A DNA stretch of 64,000 bases, taken from Streptomyces althioticus (GTDB taxonomy: Bacteria > Actinomycetota > Actinomycetes > Streptomycetales > Streptomycetaceae). The stretch is from positions 558,001 to 622,000 of the forward strand of contig BMSW01000001.1 in assembly GCA_014649355.1 (NCBI GenBank). Reading direction: 5' to 3'. Positions 1-9,031 of the stretch are shown here, one piece after another. Every line of letters begins with the position of its first letter. The stretch's first letter is position 1. Under the pieces are notes generated by a model. The model made no database searches. It worked only from the letters and a program-made list of their open reading frames with translations, and had not been told where the DNA came from. Made by a program: the position numbers and the translations under genes.

Positions 1-1
1 G

Positions 2-550
2 CTGCGGGACGCGGGCGACCACCGCGGGGACGAGGCGGAGTACCGGGCGCGCTACGACGCGTGGCTGGACGAGTTCGAGGCGCGCGAGGTCAGGGCGGTC
101 GGCTTCGGGTGGATCACCCTGCGCCGGTCGGACGCGGCCGTGCCGTCGGTCACGGTGGAGGAGTGGCCGCACCCGGTGGAGCAGCCGCTCGGTGACACGG
201 TCCGCGCTCACTTCGAGCGGCTGGACCACCTGCGGTCGCACGACGACGCGGCGCTGCTGGAGGCGCGCTTCGAGCTGGCTCCCGAGGTGGTCCAGGAGCA
301 GGTCGGGCTGCCCGGCGCCGAGGACCCCGAGCACGTCGTGCTGCGGCAGAACCGCGGGATGCGCCGGGCGACCAAGGTCGACACCATCGGCGCGGGGTTC
401 GCCGGCGTCTGCGACGGCACCATGACCGCGGGGCGGATCCTGGACGCCATCGCCCAGCTTCTCGGTGAGGACCCCGTCCTGCTGCGGGATCGCACCCCGG
501 CGCAGATTCGGCTGCTGGTCGAGCAGGGGTTCCTGAACCCGGTGGGTTGA
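2..550 (+). CDS. Class I SAM methyltransferase, C-terminal part (5' end outside window)
   Basis: The reading frame is open from the window edge and stops at 550, giving about 182 residues with no start inside the window. The tail has a conserved-looking stretch (RQNRGMRRATKVDTIGAG) followed by a small helical end (AGRILDAIAQLLGED). I recall this as the C-terminal, winged-helix-like part of the actinobacterial methyltransferase encoded just upstream of topA in Streptomyces (SCO3545 type). The SAM-binding motifs would lie upstream of the window, so the catalytic assignment rests on synteny and overall resemblance. A short GGGGCCC/CGCCCC hairpin follows the stop at once. The substrate is unknown. 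An alternative reading is a generic DUF protein with no methyltransferase activity. Confidence 0.6.
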   Translation: MRDAGDHRGDEAEYRARYDAWLDEFEAREVRAVGFGWITLRRSDAAVPSVTVEEWPHPVEQPLGDTVRAHFERLDHLRSHDDAALLEARFELAPEVVQEQVGLPGAEDPEHVVLRQNRGMRRATKVDTIGAGFAGVCDGTMTAGRILDAIAQLLGEDPVLLRDRTPAQIRLLVEQGFLNPVG

Positions 551-990
551 GGGGCCCTTCGCCCCTGGATCCCGGGTGCGGGTGGTCGGTGGTTGCCCGC
601 GCAGTTCCCCGCGCCCCTTCGCCGCGCGTTCACCGCAGCACCCTCAAAGGGCGCGGGGAACTGCGCGACCAGCTCCCACCGCCCCGCGGCCGACGACGAC
701 ACGGCACCACGCCCAGCCCACACGAGGCCCCTCAGGCCACGCACGCCACAGTGACACGCACCTACACCCCTGTGTCGTGCGCCGCATCTTTCACGCCCAT
801 GTCGGCCCCGGCGCCGGGCCGTCCGGAACCCGCGGACATATCCGGAAGCGGACCGAGCCTGCCCGCTTCCGGTCACCCCGCCGCCCTCCCGAGCCGCTCC
901 GTTCACCTCCGGTTCGTCCCCCCGCCGCCCACGCGTGGGAGCGTCCCGAGCAGTCGGCGCAGGGACGGACGAGAGGGGGCGCGGGCGACC
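551..990. other. Intergenic gap with Streptomyces-type inverted repeat
   Basis: No convincing gene lies in these 440 bases; the open frames crossing them lack typical codon bias. The stretch holds the long inverted repeat at 598-667, and then C/T-rich sequence leading to a GAGAGGGGG Shine-Dalgarno-like run (971-979) for the next gene. Confidence 0.6.
598..667. repeat. Inverted repeat of the CGCAGTTCCCCGCGCCCC family
   Basis: The arm at 598-616 (CGCGCAGTTCCCCGCGCCC) pairs perfectly over 19 bases with 649-667, leaving a 32-nt loop. The same core (GCGCAGTTCCCCGCGCCCCT) recurs at 49531-49550 and, reversed, around 49372-49392, so it is a dispersed element here. I recall such sequences as common intergenic palindromes in Streptomyces, probably acting as terminators. 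Confidence 0.75.
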
Positions 991-1188
991 ATGGAGAGCG
1001 GGCCTGCGATCTACGCGGGGACGGTGTTCTGCCTGTTCGGTGCCGGTCTGCTGGCCTGGACGGTGTCCCGTGCGCGGCAGCACCGTCCGGTCGCCCTCGG
1101 TGTGAACCGCGTCGCATCGACCATGGTCGCCGGATCCGTCGCGCTCGTCTCCCTGGCCCTCGGCGCCTGGTGCTTCGGCCGTCTCTGA
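991..1188 (+). CDS. Small two-helix membrane protein
   Basis: This 65-residue product starts at ATG 991, preceded by a strong GAGAGGGGG ribosome site 11 bases upstream. It has two hydrophobic segments, about residues 5-21 (IYAGTVFCLFGAGLLAWTV) and 42-62, joined by a short basic stretch (SRARQHRP) that is probably cytoplasmic. A gene of this size sits between the methyltransferase and topA in S. coelicolor (I recall SCO3544), which supports it as real. No function is known to me. It stands alone, 244 bases before topA, so it is likely transcribed separately. Confidence 0.7.
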   Translation: MESGPAIYAGTVFCLFGAGLLAWTVSRARQHRPVALGVNRVASTMVAGSVALVSLALGAWCFGRL

Positions 1189-1432
1189 GGCGCACCGAGG
1201 TCGGGACCCCGCAGTAACCGAAGGATCGCACTCCGCATAAGAGCGGGCGGAGTCTGGACACTCCGGGCGGCAGGAACGGTGGTAGTCGGGTTACCGTTCG
1301 AGTGGCCGTTGCGGGCTTTTCCCGTTTGACACGGGGGCGGGATGTACCGTCACACTCCGCAGCGTCACCATGACCCGACCCCGGGGTGAAGCGCCTGGGG
1401 AGGCCCGAGCGTCGACGGAGAGAAGAGCGAAG

Positions 1433-4267
1433 TTGTCCCCGACCAGCGAGACCGCGAACGGCGGCCGCCGACTCGTCATCGTCGAGTCGCCTGCCAAGGC
1501 GAAGACGATCAAGGGCTATCTCGGCCCCGGCTACATCGTCGAGGCGAGCGTCGGGCACATTCGCGACCTTCCCAACGGCGCTGCCGAGGTTCCGGACAAG
1601 TACACCGGCGAGGTGCGCCGCCTCGGTGTGGACGTCGACCATGACTTCCAGCCGATCTATGTGGTCAACGCGGACAAGAAAGCGCAGGTCAAGAAGCTCA
1701 AGGACCTGCTGAAGGAGTCCGACGAACTCTTCCTCGCCACCGATGAGGACCGCGAGGGCGAGGCCATCGCGTGGCACCTCCAGGAAGTGCTCAAGCCGAA
1801 GATCCCGGTCAAGCGCATGGTGTTCCACGAGATCACCAAGGACGCGATCCGGGAGGCCGTGGCCAACCCGCGCGAGCTCAACCAGAAGCTGGTCGACGCC
1901 CAGGAGACCCGCCGCATCCTCGACCGTCTCTACGGCTACGAGGTCTCGCCGGTCCTGTGGAAGAAGGTCATGCCCCGGCTGTCCGCCGGCCGCGTGCAGT
2001 CCGTCGCCACCCGGCTCGTGGTCGAGCGGGAGCGCGAGCGCATGGCGTTCCGCTCCGCCGAGTACTGGGACCTGACCGGCACCTTCTCCACCGGCCGCAC
2101 CGGTGACGCGAGCGACCCGTCGACGCTGGTCGCCCGGTTGCAGACGGTCGACGGACGCCGGGTCGCGCAGGGCCGCGACTTCGACTCGCTGGGGCAGCTG
2201 AAGAGCGCGAACACCCTCCACCTCGACGAGGCGAACGCCCGCGCGCTCGCCGCCGCCCTGGAGGACACGCGGTTCGCGGTCCGCTCGGTCGAGTCCAAGC
2301 CGTACCGCCGCTCGCCGTACGCGCCGTTCCGTACGACGACGCTGCAGCAGGAGGCGAGCCGCAAGCTCGGCTTCGGCGCGAAGGCCACCATGCAGGTCGC
2401 GCAGAAGCTGTACGAGAACGGCTACATCACTTACATGCGTACGGACTCGACGACCCTGAGCGAGACGGCGGTCGCCGCCGCCCGCGCCCAGGTCACGCAG
2501 CTGTACGGAGCCGACTACCTGCCGCCCCAGCCGCGCACCTACGCGGGCAAGGTGAAGAACGCCCAGGAGGCGCACGAGGCGATCCGTCCTTCGGGGGACC
2601 GTTTCCGCACGCCCGCCGAGACCGGTCTGACCGGCGACCAGTTCAAGCTCTACGAGCTGATCTGGAAGCGGACCGTCGCCTCGCAGATGAAGGACGCGAC
2701 CGGCAACTCCGTCACCGTGAAGATCGGCGGCACATCCGCCGACGGCCGGGACGTCGAGTTCAGCGCGTCCGGCAAGACCATCACCTTCCACGGCTTCCTC
2801 AAGGCCTACGTCGAGGGCGCCGACGACCCGAACGCCGAGCTGGACGACCGTGAGCGCCGGCTGCCGCAGGTCGCCGAGGGCGACGCGCTGAGCGCCGAGG
2901 AGATCTCGGTCGACGGGCACGCCACCAAGCCCCCGGCCCGCTACACCGAGGCGTCGCTGGTCAAGGAGCTGGAGGAGCGGGAGATCGGCCGCCCGTCGAC
3001 GTACGCGTCGATCATCGGCACGATCCTCGACCGCGGCTACGTGTTCAAGAAGGGCACGGCCCTGGTGCCGTCGTTCCTCTCCTTCGCCGTGGTCAACCTG
3101 CTGGAGAAGCACTTCGGCCGGCTCGTCGACTACGACTTCACCGCGAAGATGGAGGACGACCTCGACCGCATCGCGCGCGGCGAGGCCCGCGCCGTGCCGT
3201 GGCTGAAGCGTTTCTACTTCGGCGAGGGCGAGGGCGCGGGCAGCGGCGCCGCCGCCGACGCCGGCAACGGCGACGGGGACCACCTCGGCGGTCTCAAGGA
3301 GCTGGTGACCGACCTGGGTGCGATCGACGCGCGCGAGGTGTCGTCGTTCCCGGTGGGCAACGGCATCGTGCTGCGGGTCGGGCGCTACGGCCCGTACGTC
3401 GAGCGCGGCGAGAAGGACACCGAGGAGCACCAGCGTGCCGACGTCCCGGCCGACCTGGCGCCCGACGAGCTGACCGTCGAGCTGGCCGAGGAGCTGCTCG
3501 CCAAGCCGAGCGGCGACTTCGAGCTGGGCACGGACCCGGCGACCGGGCACACGATCGTCGCCAAGGACGGCCGGTACGGCCCGTACGTGACGGAGACCCT
3601 TCCCGAGGGCACCCCGAAGACCGGCAAGAACGCGGTCAAGCCGCGCACCGCGTCGCTCTTCAAGTCGATGTCCCTGGACACGGTGACGCTCGACGACGCG
3701 CTGAAGCTGATGTCGCTGCCGCGCGTGGTCGGCGTGGACGCCGAGGGCCAGGAGATCACCGCGCAGAACGGCCGCTACGGCCCGTACCTGAAGAAGGGCA
3801 CGGACTCGCGGTCGCTGCAGTCGGAGGAGCAGCTCTTCACCATCACGCTGGAGGAGGCTCTGGCGATCTACGCCCAGCCCAAGCAGCGTGGCCGGGCCGC
3901 GGCCAAGCCGCCGCTGAAGGAGCTGGGCACCGACCCGGTCAGCGAGAAGCCGGTCGTGGTGAAGGACGGCCGCTTCGGCCCGTACGTCACCGACGGCGAG
4001 ACCAACGCGACGCTGCGCTCGGGCGACAGCGTGGAGACGATCACGCCGGAGCGCGGGTTCGAGCTGCTGGCCGAGAAGCGCGCCAAGGGGCCCGCGAAGA
4101 AGACGGCGAAGAAGACCGCCAAGAAGACGACGGCCAAGAAGGCCCCGGCCAAGAAGACGGCGGCGAAGAAGACGACCGCGGCGAAGAAGACCACGGCCGC
4201 CAAGAAGACGACGGCGAAGAAGACCGCCGCCAAGAAGACGGCCGCGGCGAACGGCGCGGAGGACTGA
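1433..4267 (+). CDS. topA: DNA topoisomerase I (type IA) with lysine-repeat tail
   Basis: It relaxes negatively supercoiled DNA by transient single-strand breakage. I chose TTG 1433 (944 residues) because GGAGAG at 1417-1422 lies 10 bases upstream and the product then begins MSPTSE like its homologues as I recall them; an in-frame ATG at 1370 has no such support. The Toprim domain opens with RRLVIVESPAKAKTI (about 11-25) and includes ATDEDREGEAIAWH. The catalytic tyrosine is Tyr334 in ITYMRTDST. There are no zinc fingers. Instead four GR(Y/F)GPY repeats lie in the C-terminal half, followed by an AKKT-rich lysine tail of about 60 residues, the streptomycete feature linked to processivity. A TTGACA hexamer at 1326-1331 may be part of the promoter, but no good -10 is visible. 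Transcription probably ends at the hairpin 4286-4318. Confidence 0.97.
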   Translation: MSPTSETANGGRRLVIVESPAKAKTIKGYLGPGYIVEASVGHIRDLPNGAAEVPDKYTGEVRRLGVDVDHDFQPIYVVNADKKAQVKKLKDLLKESDELFLATDEDREGEAIAWHLQEVLKPKIPVKRMVFHEITKDAIREAVANPRELNQKLVDAQETRRILDRLYGYEVSPVLWKKVMPRLSAGRVQSVATRLVVERERERMAFRSAEYWDLTGTFSTGRTGDASDPSTLVARLQTVDGRRVAQGRDFDSLGQLKSANTLHLDEANARALAAALEDTRFAVRSVESKPYRRSPYAPFRTTTLQQEASRKLGFGAKATMQVAQKLYENGYITYMRTDSTTLSETAVAAARAQVTQLYGADYLPPQPRTYAGKVKNAQEAHEAIRPSGDRFRTPAETGLTGDQFKLYELIWKRTVASQMKDATGNSVTVKIGGTSADGRDVEFSASGKTITFHGFLKAYVEGADDPNAELDDRERRLPQVAEGDALSAEEISVDGHATKPPARYTEASLVKELEEREIGRPSTYASIIGTILDRGYVFKKGTALVPSFLSFAVVNLLEKHFGRLVDYDFTAKMEDDLDRIARGEARAVPWLKRFYFGEGEGAGSGAAADAGNGDGDHLGGLKELVTDLGAIDAREVSSFPVGNGIVLRVGRYGPYVERGEKDTEEHQRADVPADLAPDELTVELAEELLAKPSGDFELGTDPATGHTIVAKDGRYGPYVTETLPEGTPKTGKNAVKPRTASLFKSMSLDTVTLDDALKLMSLPRVVGVDAEGQEITAQNGRYGPYLKKGTDSRSLQSEEQLFTITLEEALAIYAQPKQRGRAAAKPPLKELGTDPVSEKPVVVKDGRFGPYVTDGETNATLRSGDSVETITPERGFELLAEKRAKGPAKKTAKKTAKKTTAKKAPAKKTAAKKTTAAKKTTAAKKTTAKKTAAKKTAAANGAED

Positions 4268-4285
4268 TCCCCGTCCCGTAGGGCA

Positions 4286-4341
4286 GTGGAACCCCCGTCC
4301 CCTGACGCCGGGTTCCACCGCCCGTGACGCACGGGTTCCAC
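4286..4341 (+). terminator. topA terminator with two alternative 3' arms
   Basis: GTGGAACCC (4286-4294) pairs perfectly with GGGTTCCAC at 4310-4318, and equally with a second copy at 4333-4341. The two 3' arms sit in a direct repeat (GGGTTCCACCGCCC twice, 23 bases apart). Confidence 0.7.
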
Positions 4342-4448
4342 CGCCCGGCGTTCGGAATGCGAACGTCCCGGCACGGTTCTGTTTCGGGACGTGTGCATGT
4401 CAGGCGCGTCGGCCCCGGGGTGTCCTCCCGGGCCGATAGGCTGAACGC

Positions 4449-7400
4449 ATGACGCGAGCCGAGCAGCCCACGGCCTCCCCACCGGCCCCCGACGACGCCC
4501 TTGTCGCGGACTCCCGCGAGCGTGCCGTCCGCGCCCTGCTGCGCCGACCGCAGGTGAAACGGTTGTGGAGCGCACAGCTCGTGGGCGGGGTCGGCGACGT
4601 CCTCGCCCTCCTCGTGCTGGTGCTCCTCGTCCTGCAGGCGTCGGTCGCCGAGCAGGTGTTCGGCGGCGGGTACCGCGGAGCGGCGTTCGCAGTGGCGACC
4701 GTTTTCGGCGTGCGGATCCTCGCGACGCTGCTGTTCGGCGCCGTCCTCCTCGGCCCGCTCACCTCGCTCACCTCGCAGGACGGGCCGCTGGACCGCCGCT
4801 GGACGATGGTCGGCGCGGACGGACTGCGTGCCGCCCTGCTGATCGTGGCGCCGCTCTGGATCGACTGGACGCCCGGCAACGCCCTGGCGATCCTGCTCGT
4901 CACCGCGTTCGTGGCCGGCGTCGCCGAGCGTTTCTGGACGGTGTCCCGCGAGGGCGCCGCGCCCGCGCTGCTGCCCGGGCCGCCGCCCGAGGGGGCCAGC
5001 ATCCGGCCGCTGCCCGACCACCTCGACGCCCTGCGCCGTCTGTCGTTGCGCACCGGCTTCGTGGCGATACCGCTCGCCGCCCTGACGCTCGTCGTCGCCG
5101 CCCTCTGCAACAACCTGCTCGGCACGGGCATCGAGTGGTTCGGCCAGCACCAGGCGGCCCTCGCCTCGTACGTCGCGGCCGGACTGTTCGCCGCGTCGCT
5201 GTCCGTCGTCACCTTCCTCGAACTGCCGGGCACCCGCACGCCCCGCCCGCGCTCACCGCTGGAGGGCCTGCGCCGCCCGCGGCACGCCGCCGGACCCGAC
5301 AAGGGCCGCACCGGCGCGCTGCGGCTGCTGGTCGTCGCCGGCGCGTCCGTGGCCGGGGCCGTGGCGGCCGCCGTCGCCGTGGCCGTGCTGCACGCCAAGG
5401 ACCTCGGCGGCGGGCCCGTCCTGTTCGGCCTGACGGTGGGCGCGCTCACCGGCGGCGTGGTCGTCGGCATCCGTACGGCGCCCGCCCTGCTGCCGTCGCT
5501 GTCGCGGCGGCGCATGCTCGCCCTCACCCTGGCCTTCACGGGCCTCGCGCTGCTCGCCGCCGGGCTCGTCCCGGACGTCACCAGCGTGCTGCTGATCCTG
5601 GCGCTCGCCGGCGTCGGTGCGGGCATGGCCGCGAACATCGCGCACACCCTGCTCGACCAGGAGACCGAGGAGCAGCGCCGGCCTCGGGTCACCGAACACC
5701 TGCACGCGGTCGTCCGCGTGTACGTCGGGCTCGGCGCGGTGATCGCCCCCGTCGTGGCGGCGGCCATCGGCCCGCACCGCCTGGAGAACGGCAAGTTCGT
5801 CTTCGCCCACGGCGGCGCAGCCTTCACGCTCATGCTCGTCGGCGCCCTGCTGCTGCCGGTCGCCGCGATGGTGCTGGCCAAGGTCGACGACCGGTCCGGG
5901 ATCCCGCTGCGGCAGGACCTGCGGGACGCGCTGCTCGGCGGCGACGACCCCGCCCCCGCCTCCGCCGGAACCGGCTTCTTCATCGCCCTGGAGGGCGGCG
6001 ACGGCGCGGGCAAGTCCACCCAGGCCGAGGCCCTCGCCGACTGGATCCGCTCCAAGGGCCACGAGGTCGTCCTCACCCGCGAGCCCGGGGCGACCCCCGT
6101 CGGCAAGCGGCTGCGCTCGATCCTGCTGGACGTCTCCAGCGCCGGCCTCTCGCACCGCGCCGAGGCCCTGCTCTACGCGGCGGACCGCGCGGAGCACGTG
6201 GACACCGTCGTGCGCCCGGCGCTGGAGCGCGGCGCGGTCGTCATCAGCGACCGGTACATCGACTCCTCCGTCGCCTACCAGGGCGCCGGACGCGACCTCT
6301 CGCCCACCGAGATCGCCCGCATCAACCGCTGGGCCACCGCCGGACTCGTGCCGCACCTGACGGTGCTGCTCGACGTGTCGCCGGAGACCGCCCGGGAGCG
6401 GTTCACCGAGGCGCCGGACCGGCTGGAGTCCGAGCCCGCGGAGTTCCACGCGCGCGTGCGCTCCGGCTTCCTGACCCTGGCGGCCGCCGACCCCGGCCGC
6501 TACCTGGTGGTCGACGCGGGCCAGGAGCCGGAGGCCGTCACCACGGTGATCCGGCACCGGCTCGACCGCGTCCTGCCGCTGTCCGAGGCCGAGATCGCCG
6601 CCCGCGAGGAGGCGCGCCGCAAGGCCGAGGAAGAGGCCCGTCGCAAGGCGGAGGAGGAGGCGGCTCGCAAGGCCGAGGAGGAGCGCCTGGAGCGGGAGCG
6701 CCAGGAGCAGCTCGCCAAGCTGCGCGCCGAGGAGGAGGAGCGCAAGCGGCGCGAGCTGGAGGAGGCGCAGCGGCGCGAGGCCGAGCGCCAGGCGGAGGAG
6801 GCCCGGCAGCGTGCCGAGGAGGCCCGCCGCCGCGCGGAGGAGGAGCGTCAGCGGCTGCTCGCCGAGGAGAAGGCCCGCGCCGAGGAGGAGGCGCGCCGCA
6901 AGGCCGAGGAGGAGCGCCGCCGCAAGCAGGCGGAGGAAGAGGCGCGGCTGCGCGCCGAGGCCGAGGCGCAGCGCCTGGAGAAGCAGCGCAAGGCCGAGGA
7001 GGCCCTGCTGCGCGCCGAGCAGGCCCGGCAGCTCGCCGAGCGCGCGGCCGCCGCGGCGGAGGCGGGCCCGCGCACCGCGGCGACCCCCTCCGAGGCCCCG
7101 GCCCGGCCCGCCTCGGGCCAGGACGCCGACGAGGCGCTGACCGTGCCGACGCCGGTGGTCACGCCGACCAACGCGACCGGCGGCCCCGTGGACGAGACGG
7201 CCGTTCTGCCGCGCGTCCGGGACGAGGAGGCCGCGCGGGACGCGGACCGTCCGGCGCCTGCCGACGCCGAGGTGACGACCGAGCTGCCCCGGCCGCAGGT
7301 GCCGGGCGCGGCCGACGAGACGGCGGTGCTGCCCCCGGTGCGCGAGGACGGGCCCGGTCCCGCGGGCGGCGCCGAGGAACCCGAGGACCGTACGCGTGAG

Positions 7401-7571
7401 CTGCCGCAGGTCGACGCCGGGAACGCCCCGCGCCGCCGGGAGCGTCCCGACTGGGCGGAGGAGACCCCGCTGGACGACCTGCCGTCGCTGGCCGACGAAC
7501 TGCTCGGCCCGCACGAGGACGACCACGGCGACGACGACGGCCGTGGCGGCGGACGGTGGCGCCGGCGCTGA
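4449..7571 (+). CDS. tmk: MFS-type membrane protein fused to thymidylate kinase and a charged coiled coil
   Basis: This 1040-residue protein has four parts. Residues about 30-490 form a multi-span MFS-like membrane domain. Residues about 508-710 are a complete dTMP kinase: P-loop GGDGAGKST near 516, TREPGATPVGKRLR, and SDRYIDSSVAYQGAGR. It should phosphorylate dTMP to dTDP. Residues about 715-865 are a highly charged alpha-helical repeat (EEARRKAEEEARRKAEEE type), predicted coiled coil. The last 170 residues are acidic and Pro-rich, with ETAVLPRVRDEE and ETAVLPPVREDG near-repeats. I know this fusion from Streptomyces (SCO3542 type). No other tmk is in the window, so it is probably the essential kinase, here membrane-tethered. 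The start ATG 4449 has only a weak ribosome site. The role of the MFS part is unknown. Confidence 0.92.
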   Translation: MTRAEQPTASPPAPDDALVADSRERAVRALLRRPQVKRLWSAQLVGGVGDVLALLVLVLLVLQASVAEQVFGGGYRGAAFAVATVFGVRILATLLFGAVLLGPLTSLTSQDGPLDRRWTMVGADGLRAALLIVAPLWIDWTPGNALAILLVTAFVAGVAERFWTVSREGAAPALLPGPPPEGASIRPLPDHLDALRRLSLRTGFVAIPLAALTLVVAALCNNLLGTGIEWFGQHQAALASYVAAGLFAASLSVVTFLELPGTRTPRPRSPLEGLRRPRHAAGPDKGRTGALRLLVVAGASVAGAVAAAVAVAVLHAKDLGGGPVLFGLTVGALTGGVVVGIRTAPALLPSLSRRRMLALTLAFTGLALLAAGLVPDVTSVLLILALAGVGAGMAANIAHTLLDQETEEQRRPRVTEHLHAVVRVYVGLGAVIAPVVAAAIGPHRLENGKFVFAHGGAAFTLMLVGALLLPVAAMVLAKVDDRSGIPLRQDLRDALLGGDDPAPASAGTGFFIALEGGDGAGKSTQAEALADWIRSKGHEVVLTREPGATPVGKRLRSILLDVSSAGLSHRAEALLYAADRAEHVDTVVRPALERGAVVISDRYIDSSVAYQGAGRDLSPTEIARINRWATAGLVPHLTVLLDVSPETARERFTEAPDRLESEPAEFHARVRSGFLTLAAADPGRYLVVDAGQEPEAVTTVIRHRLDRVLPLSEAEIAAREEARRKAEEEARRKAEEEAARKAEEERLERERQEQLAKLRAEEEERKRRELEEAQRREAERQAEEARQRAEEARRRAEEERQRLLAEEKARAEEEARRKAEEERRRKQAEEEARLRAEAEAQRLEKQRKAEEALLRAEQARQLAERAAAAAEAGPRTAATPSEAPARPASGQDADEALTVPTPVVTPTNATGGPVDETAVLPRVRDEEAARDADRPAPADAEVTTELPRPQVPGAADETAVLPPVREDGPGPAGGAEEPEDRTRELPQVDAGNAPRRRERPDWAEETPLDDLPSLADELLGPHEDDHGDDDGRGGGRWRRR

Positions 7572-7583
7572 ATCGCATGTTGT

Positions 7584-7621
7584 GCCGTGCCGGGCGTGCC
7601 TTCGGGCGCGCCCGGCACGGC
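7584..7621 (+). terminator. UUCG-capped terminator after tmk
   Basis: A 17-bp stem with a single G·U pair (7584-7600 with 7605-7621) is capped by the tetraloop TTCG at 7601-7604, closed by C-G. It begins 12 bases after the stop codon. No U-tract follows. Confidence 0.85.
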
Positions 7622-7718
7622 TGTGTCCGGGGATCGTGGCTCAGGGATGTCGGTCCGGACCCGCACAATGGATCCGGCACAGTACGAACGCGAACGCGAC
7701 GGAAGGGCGGGCTGACCC

Positions 7719-8924
7719 ATGACCGTGTGGGACGACCTGGTCGGGCAGGAGCGGGTGAGCGAGCAGCTCGCGGCCGCCGCCCGGGACGCCGACGCGTTCG
7801 TCACGGCCGCGGCGAGCGACGCGCCCCCGCCCGAGGCGTCCCGCATGACGCACGCGTGGCTGTTCACCGGCCCGCCCGGCGCGGGCCGCAACCAGGCGGC
7901 GCGCGCCTTCGCCGCCGCCCTCCAGTGCGTCAGCCCCGACCGCGCCCTCGGCGGCGCCCCCGGCTGCGGCTTCTGCGACGGCTGCCACACCGCGCTCGTC
8001 GGCACCCACGCCGACGTCTCCACGGTGGCCGCCGTCGGCGCGGAGATCCTGGTCAAGGACATGCGCGACACGGTCCGCAAGTCGTTCACCGCCCCGGCGA
8101 ACGGCCGCTGGCAGGTGATCCTCGTCGAGGACGCCGAGCGGCTCAACGAGAAGTCCGCCAACGCCGTCCTCAAGGCCGTCGAGGAACCCGCCCCGCGCAC
8201 GGTGTGGCTGCTGTGCGCCCCGTCCGTCGAGGACGTCCTGCCGACGATCCGCTCCCGCTGCCGCCACCTCGTCCTGAGCACGCCGTCGGTGGAGGCCGTC
8301 GCCGACATGCTCGTCCGCCGCGAGGGCATCGAGCCGGACGTCGCCGCCTCCGTCGCCCGCGCCACCCAGGGCCACGTCGACCGGGCGCGCCGCCTGGCCA
8401 CCGATCCGGCCGCGCGCGCCCGCCGTGCCACCGTGCTGAAACTGCCGCAGCGGGTCGAGGACGTCGGCGGCGCGCTGAGGGCCGCCCAGGAGCTGGTCGA
8501 CGCGGCCGCCGAGGACGCCAAGCAGCTCGCCGAGGAGATGGACGGCAAGGAGACCGAGGACCTGAAGGCGGCGCTGGGGGCGGCCCAGGGCGGCCGGCTC
8601 CCGCGGGGCACGGCGGGCGTGGTCAAGGATCTGGAGGACATGCAGAAGCGGCGCAGGACGCGCACCCAGCGCGACAGCCTCGACGTCGCCCTCGCCCACC
8701 TCACCAGCTTCTACCGCGACGTCCTCGCGCTGCAGCTCGGCTCGCGCATCGCCCTCGCCAACACCGACGCCGAGGACGCGCTGGAGCGTCTGGCCCGCAG
8801 CAGCACGCCCGAGTCCACGCTGCGCCGTATCGAGGCGATCGCGGCCTGCGGCGAGGCGCTGGACCGGAACGTGGCGCCGCTGCTGGCGGTGGAGGCGATG
8901 ACGATGGCGCTCAGGGCGGGATGA
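7719..8924 (+). CDS. holB: DNA polymerase III delta' subunit
   Basis: This clamp-loader subunit has 401 residues. The AAA+ core opens with WDDLVGQERVSEQL, then a P-loop-like GPPGAGRNQ in which the usual lysine is arginine, as expected for a delta' subunit that does not hydrolyse ATP. Next come a four-cysteine zinc module (LQC ... GCGFCDGC), the Walker B-like region VILVEDAERLNEKSANAVLK and a sensor-1 SRC motif (TIRSRCRHL). The C-terminal 180 residues are helical and would form the collar domain. It follows the tmk fusion after a strong terminator, so it probably has its own promoter in 7622-7718. A 17-base duplication of the final codons (GCTCAGGGCGGGATGA-like) straddles the stop codon. Confidence 0.93.
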   Translation: MTVWDDLVGQERVSEQLAAAARDADAFVTAAASDAPPPEASRMTHAWLFTGPPGAGRNQAARAFAAALQCVSPDRALGGAPGCGFCDGCHTALVGTHADVSTVAAVGAEILVKDMRDTVRKSFTAPANGRWQVILVEDAERLNEKSANAVLKAVEEPAPRTVWLLCAPSVEDVLPTIRSRCRHLVLSTPSVEAVADMLVRREGIEPDVAASVARATQGHVDRARRLATDPAARARRATVLKLPQRVEDVGGALRAAQELVDAAAEDAKQLAEEMDGKETEDLKAALGAAQGGRLPRGTAGVVKDLEDMQKRRRTRTQRDSLDVALAHLTSFYRDVLALQLGSRIALANTDAEDALERLARSSTPESTLRRIEAIAACGEALDRNVAPLLAVEAMTMALRAG

Positions 8925-9031
8925 CGCTCAGGGCGGGCTGAGCGGGGCGTCGTCGCTCGGTGGCGTAACTCGTCCGGGGCTCGGCGTGTACGCAGAGCTT
9001 CCGTGCTGTCGCTCACCGTTACGCTCCCGGT

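Noticed and set aside
1370..1432. ATG 1370 as topA start
   Set aside because: No ribosome site, and the extra 21 residues do not match the known TopA N-terminus. TTG 1433 has GGAGAG at the right distance.
791..4318. Very long open frame antisense to topA
   Set aside because: High GC leaves antisense frames free of stops. The translation is Arg/Leu/Gly/Val-rich low complexity and topA on the other strand has all its motifs.
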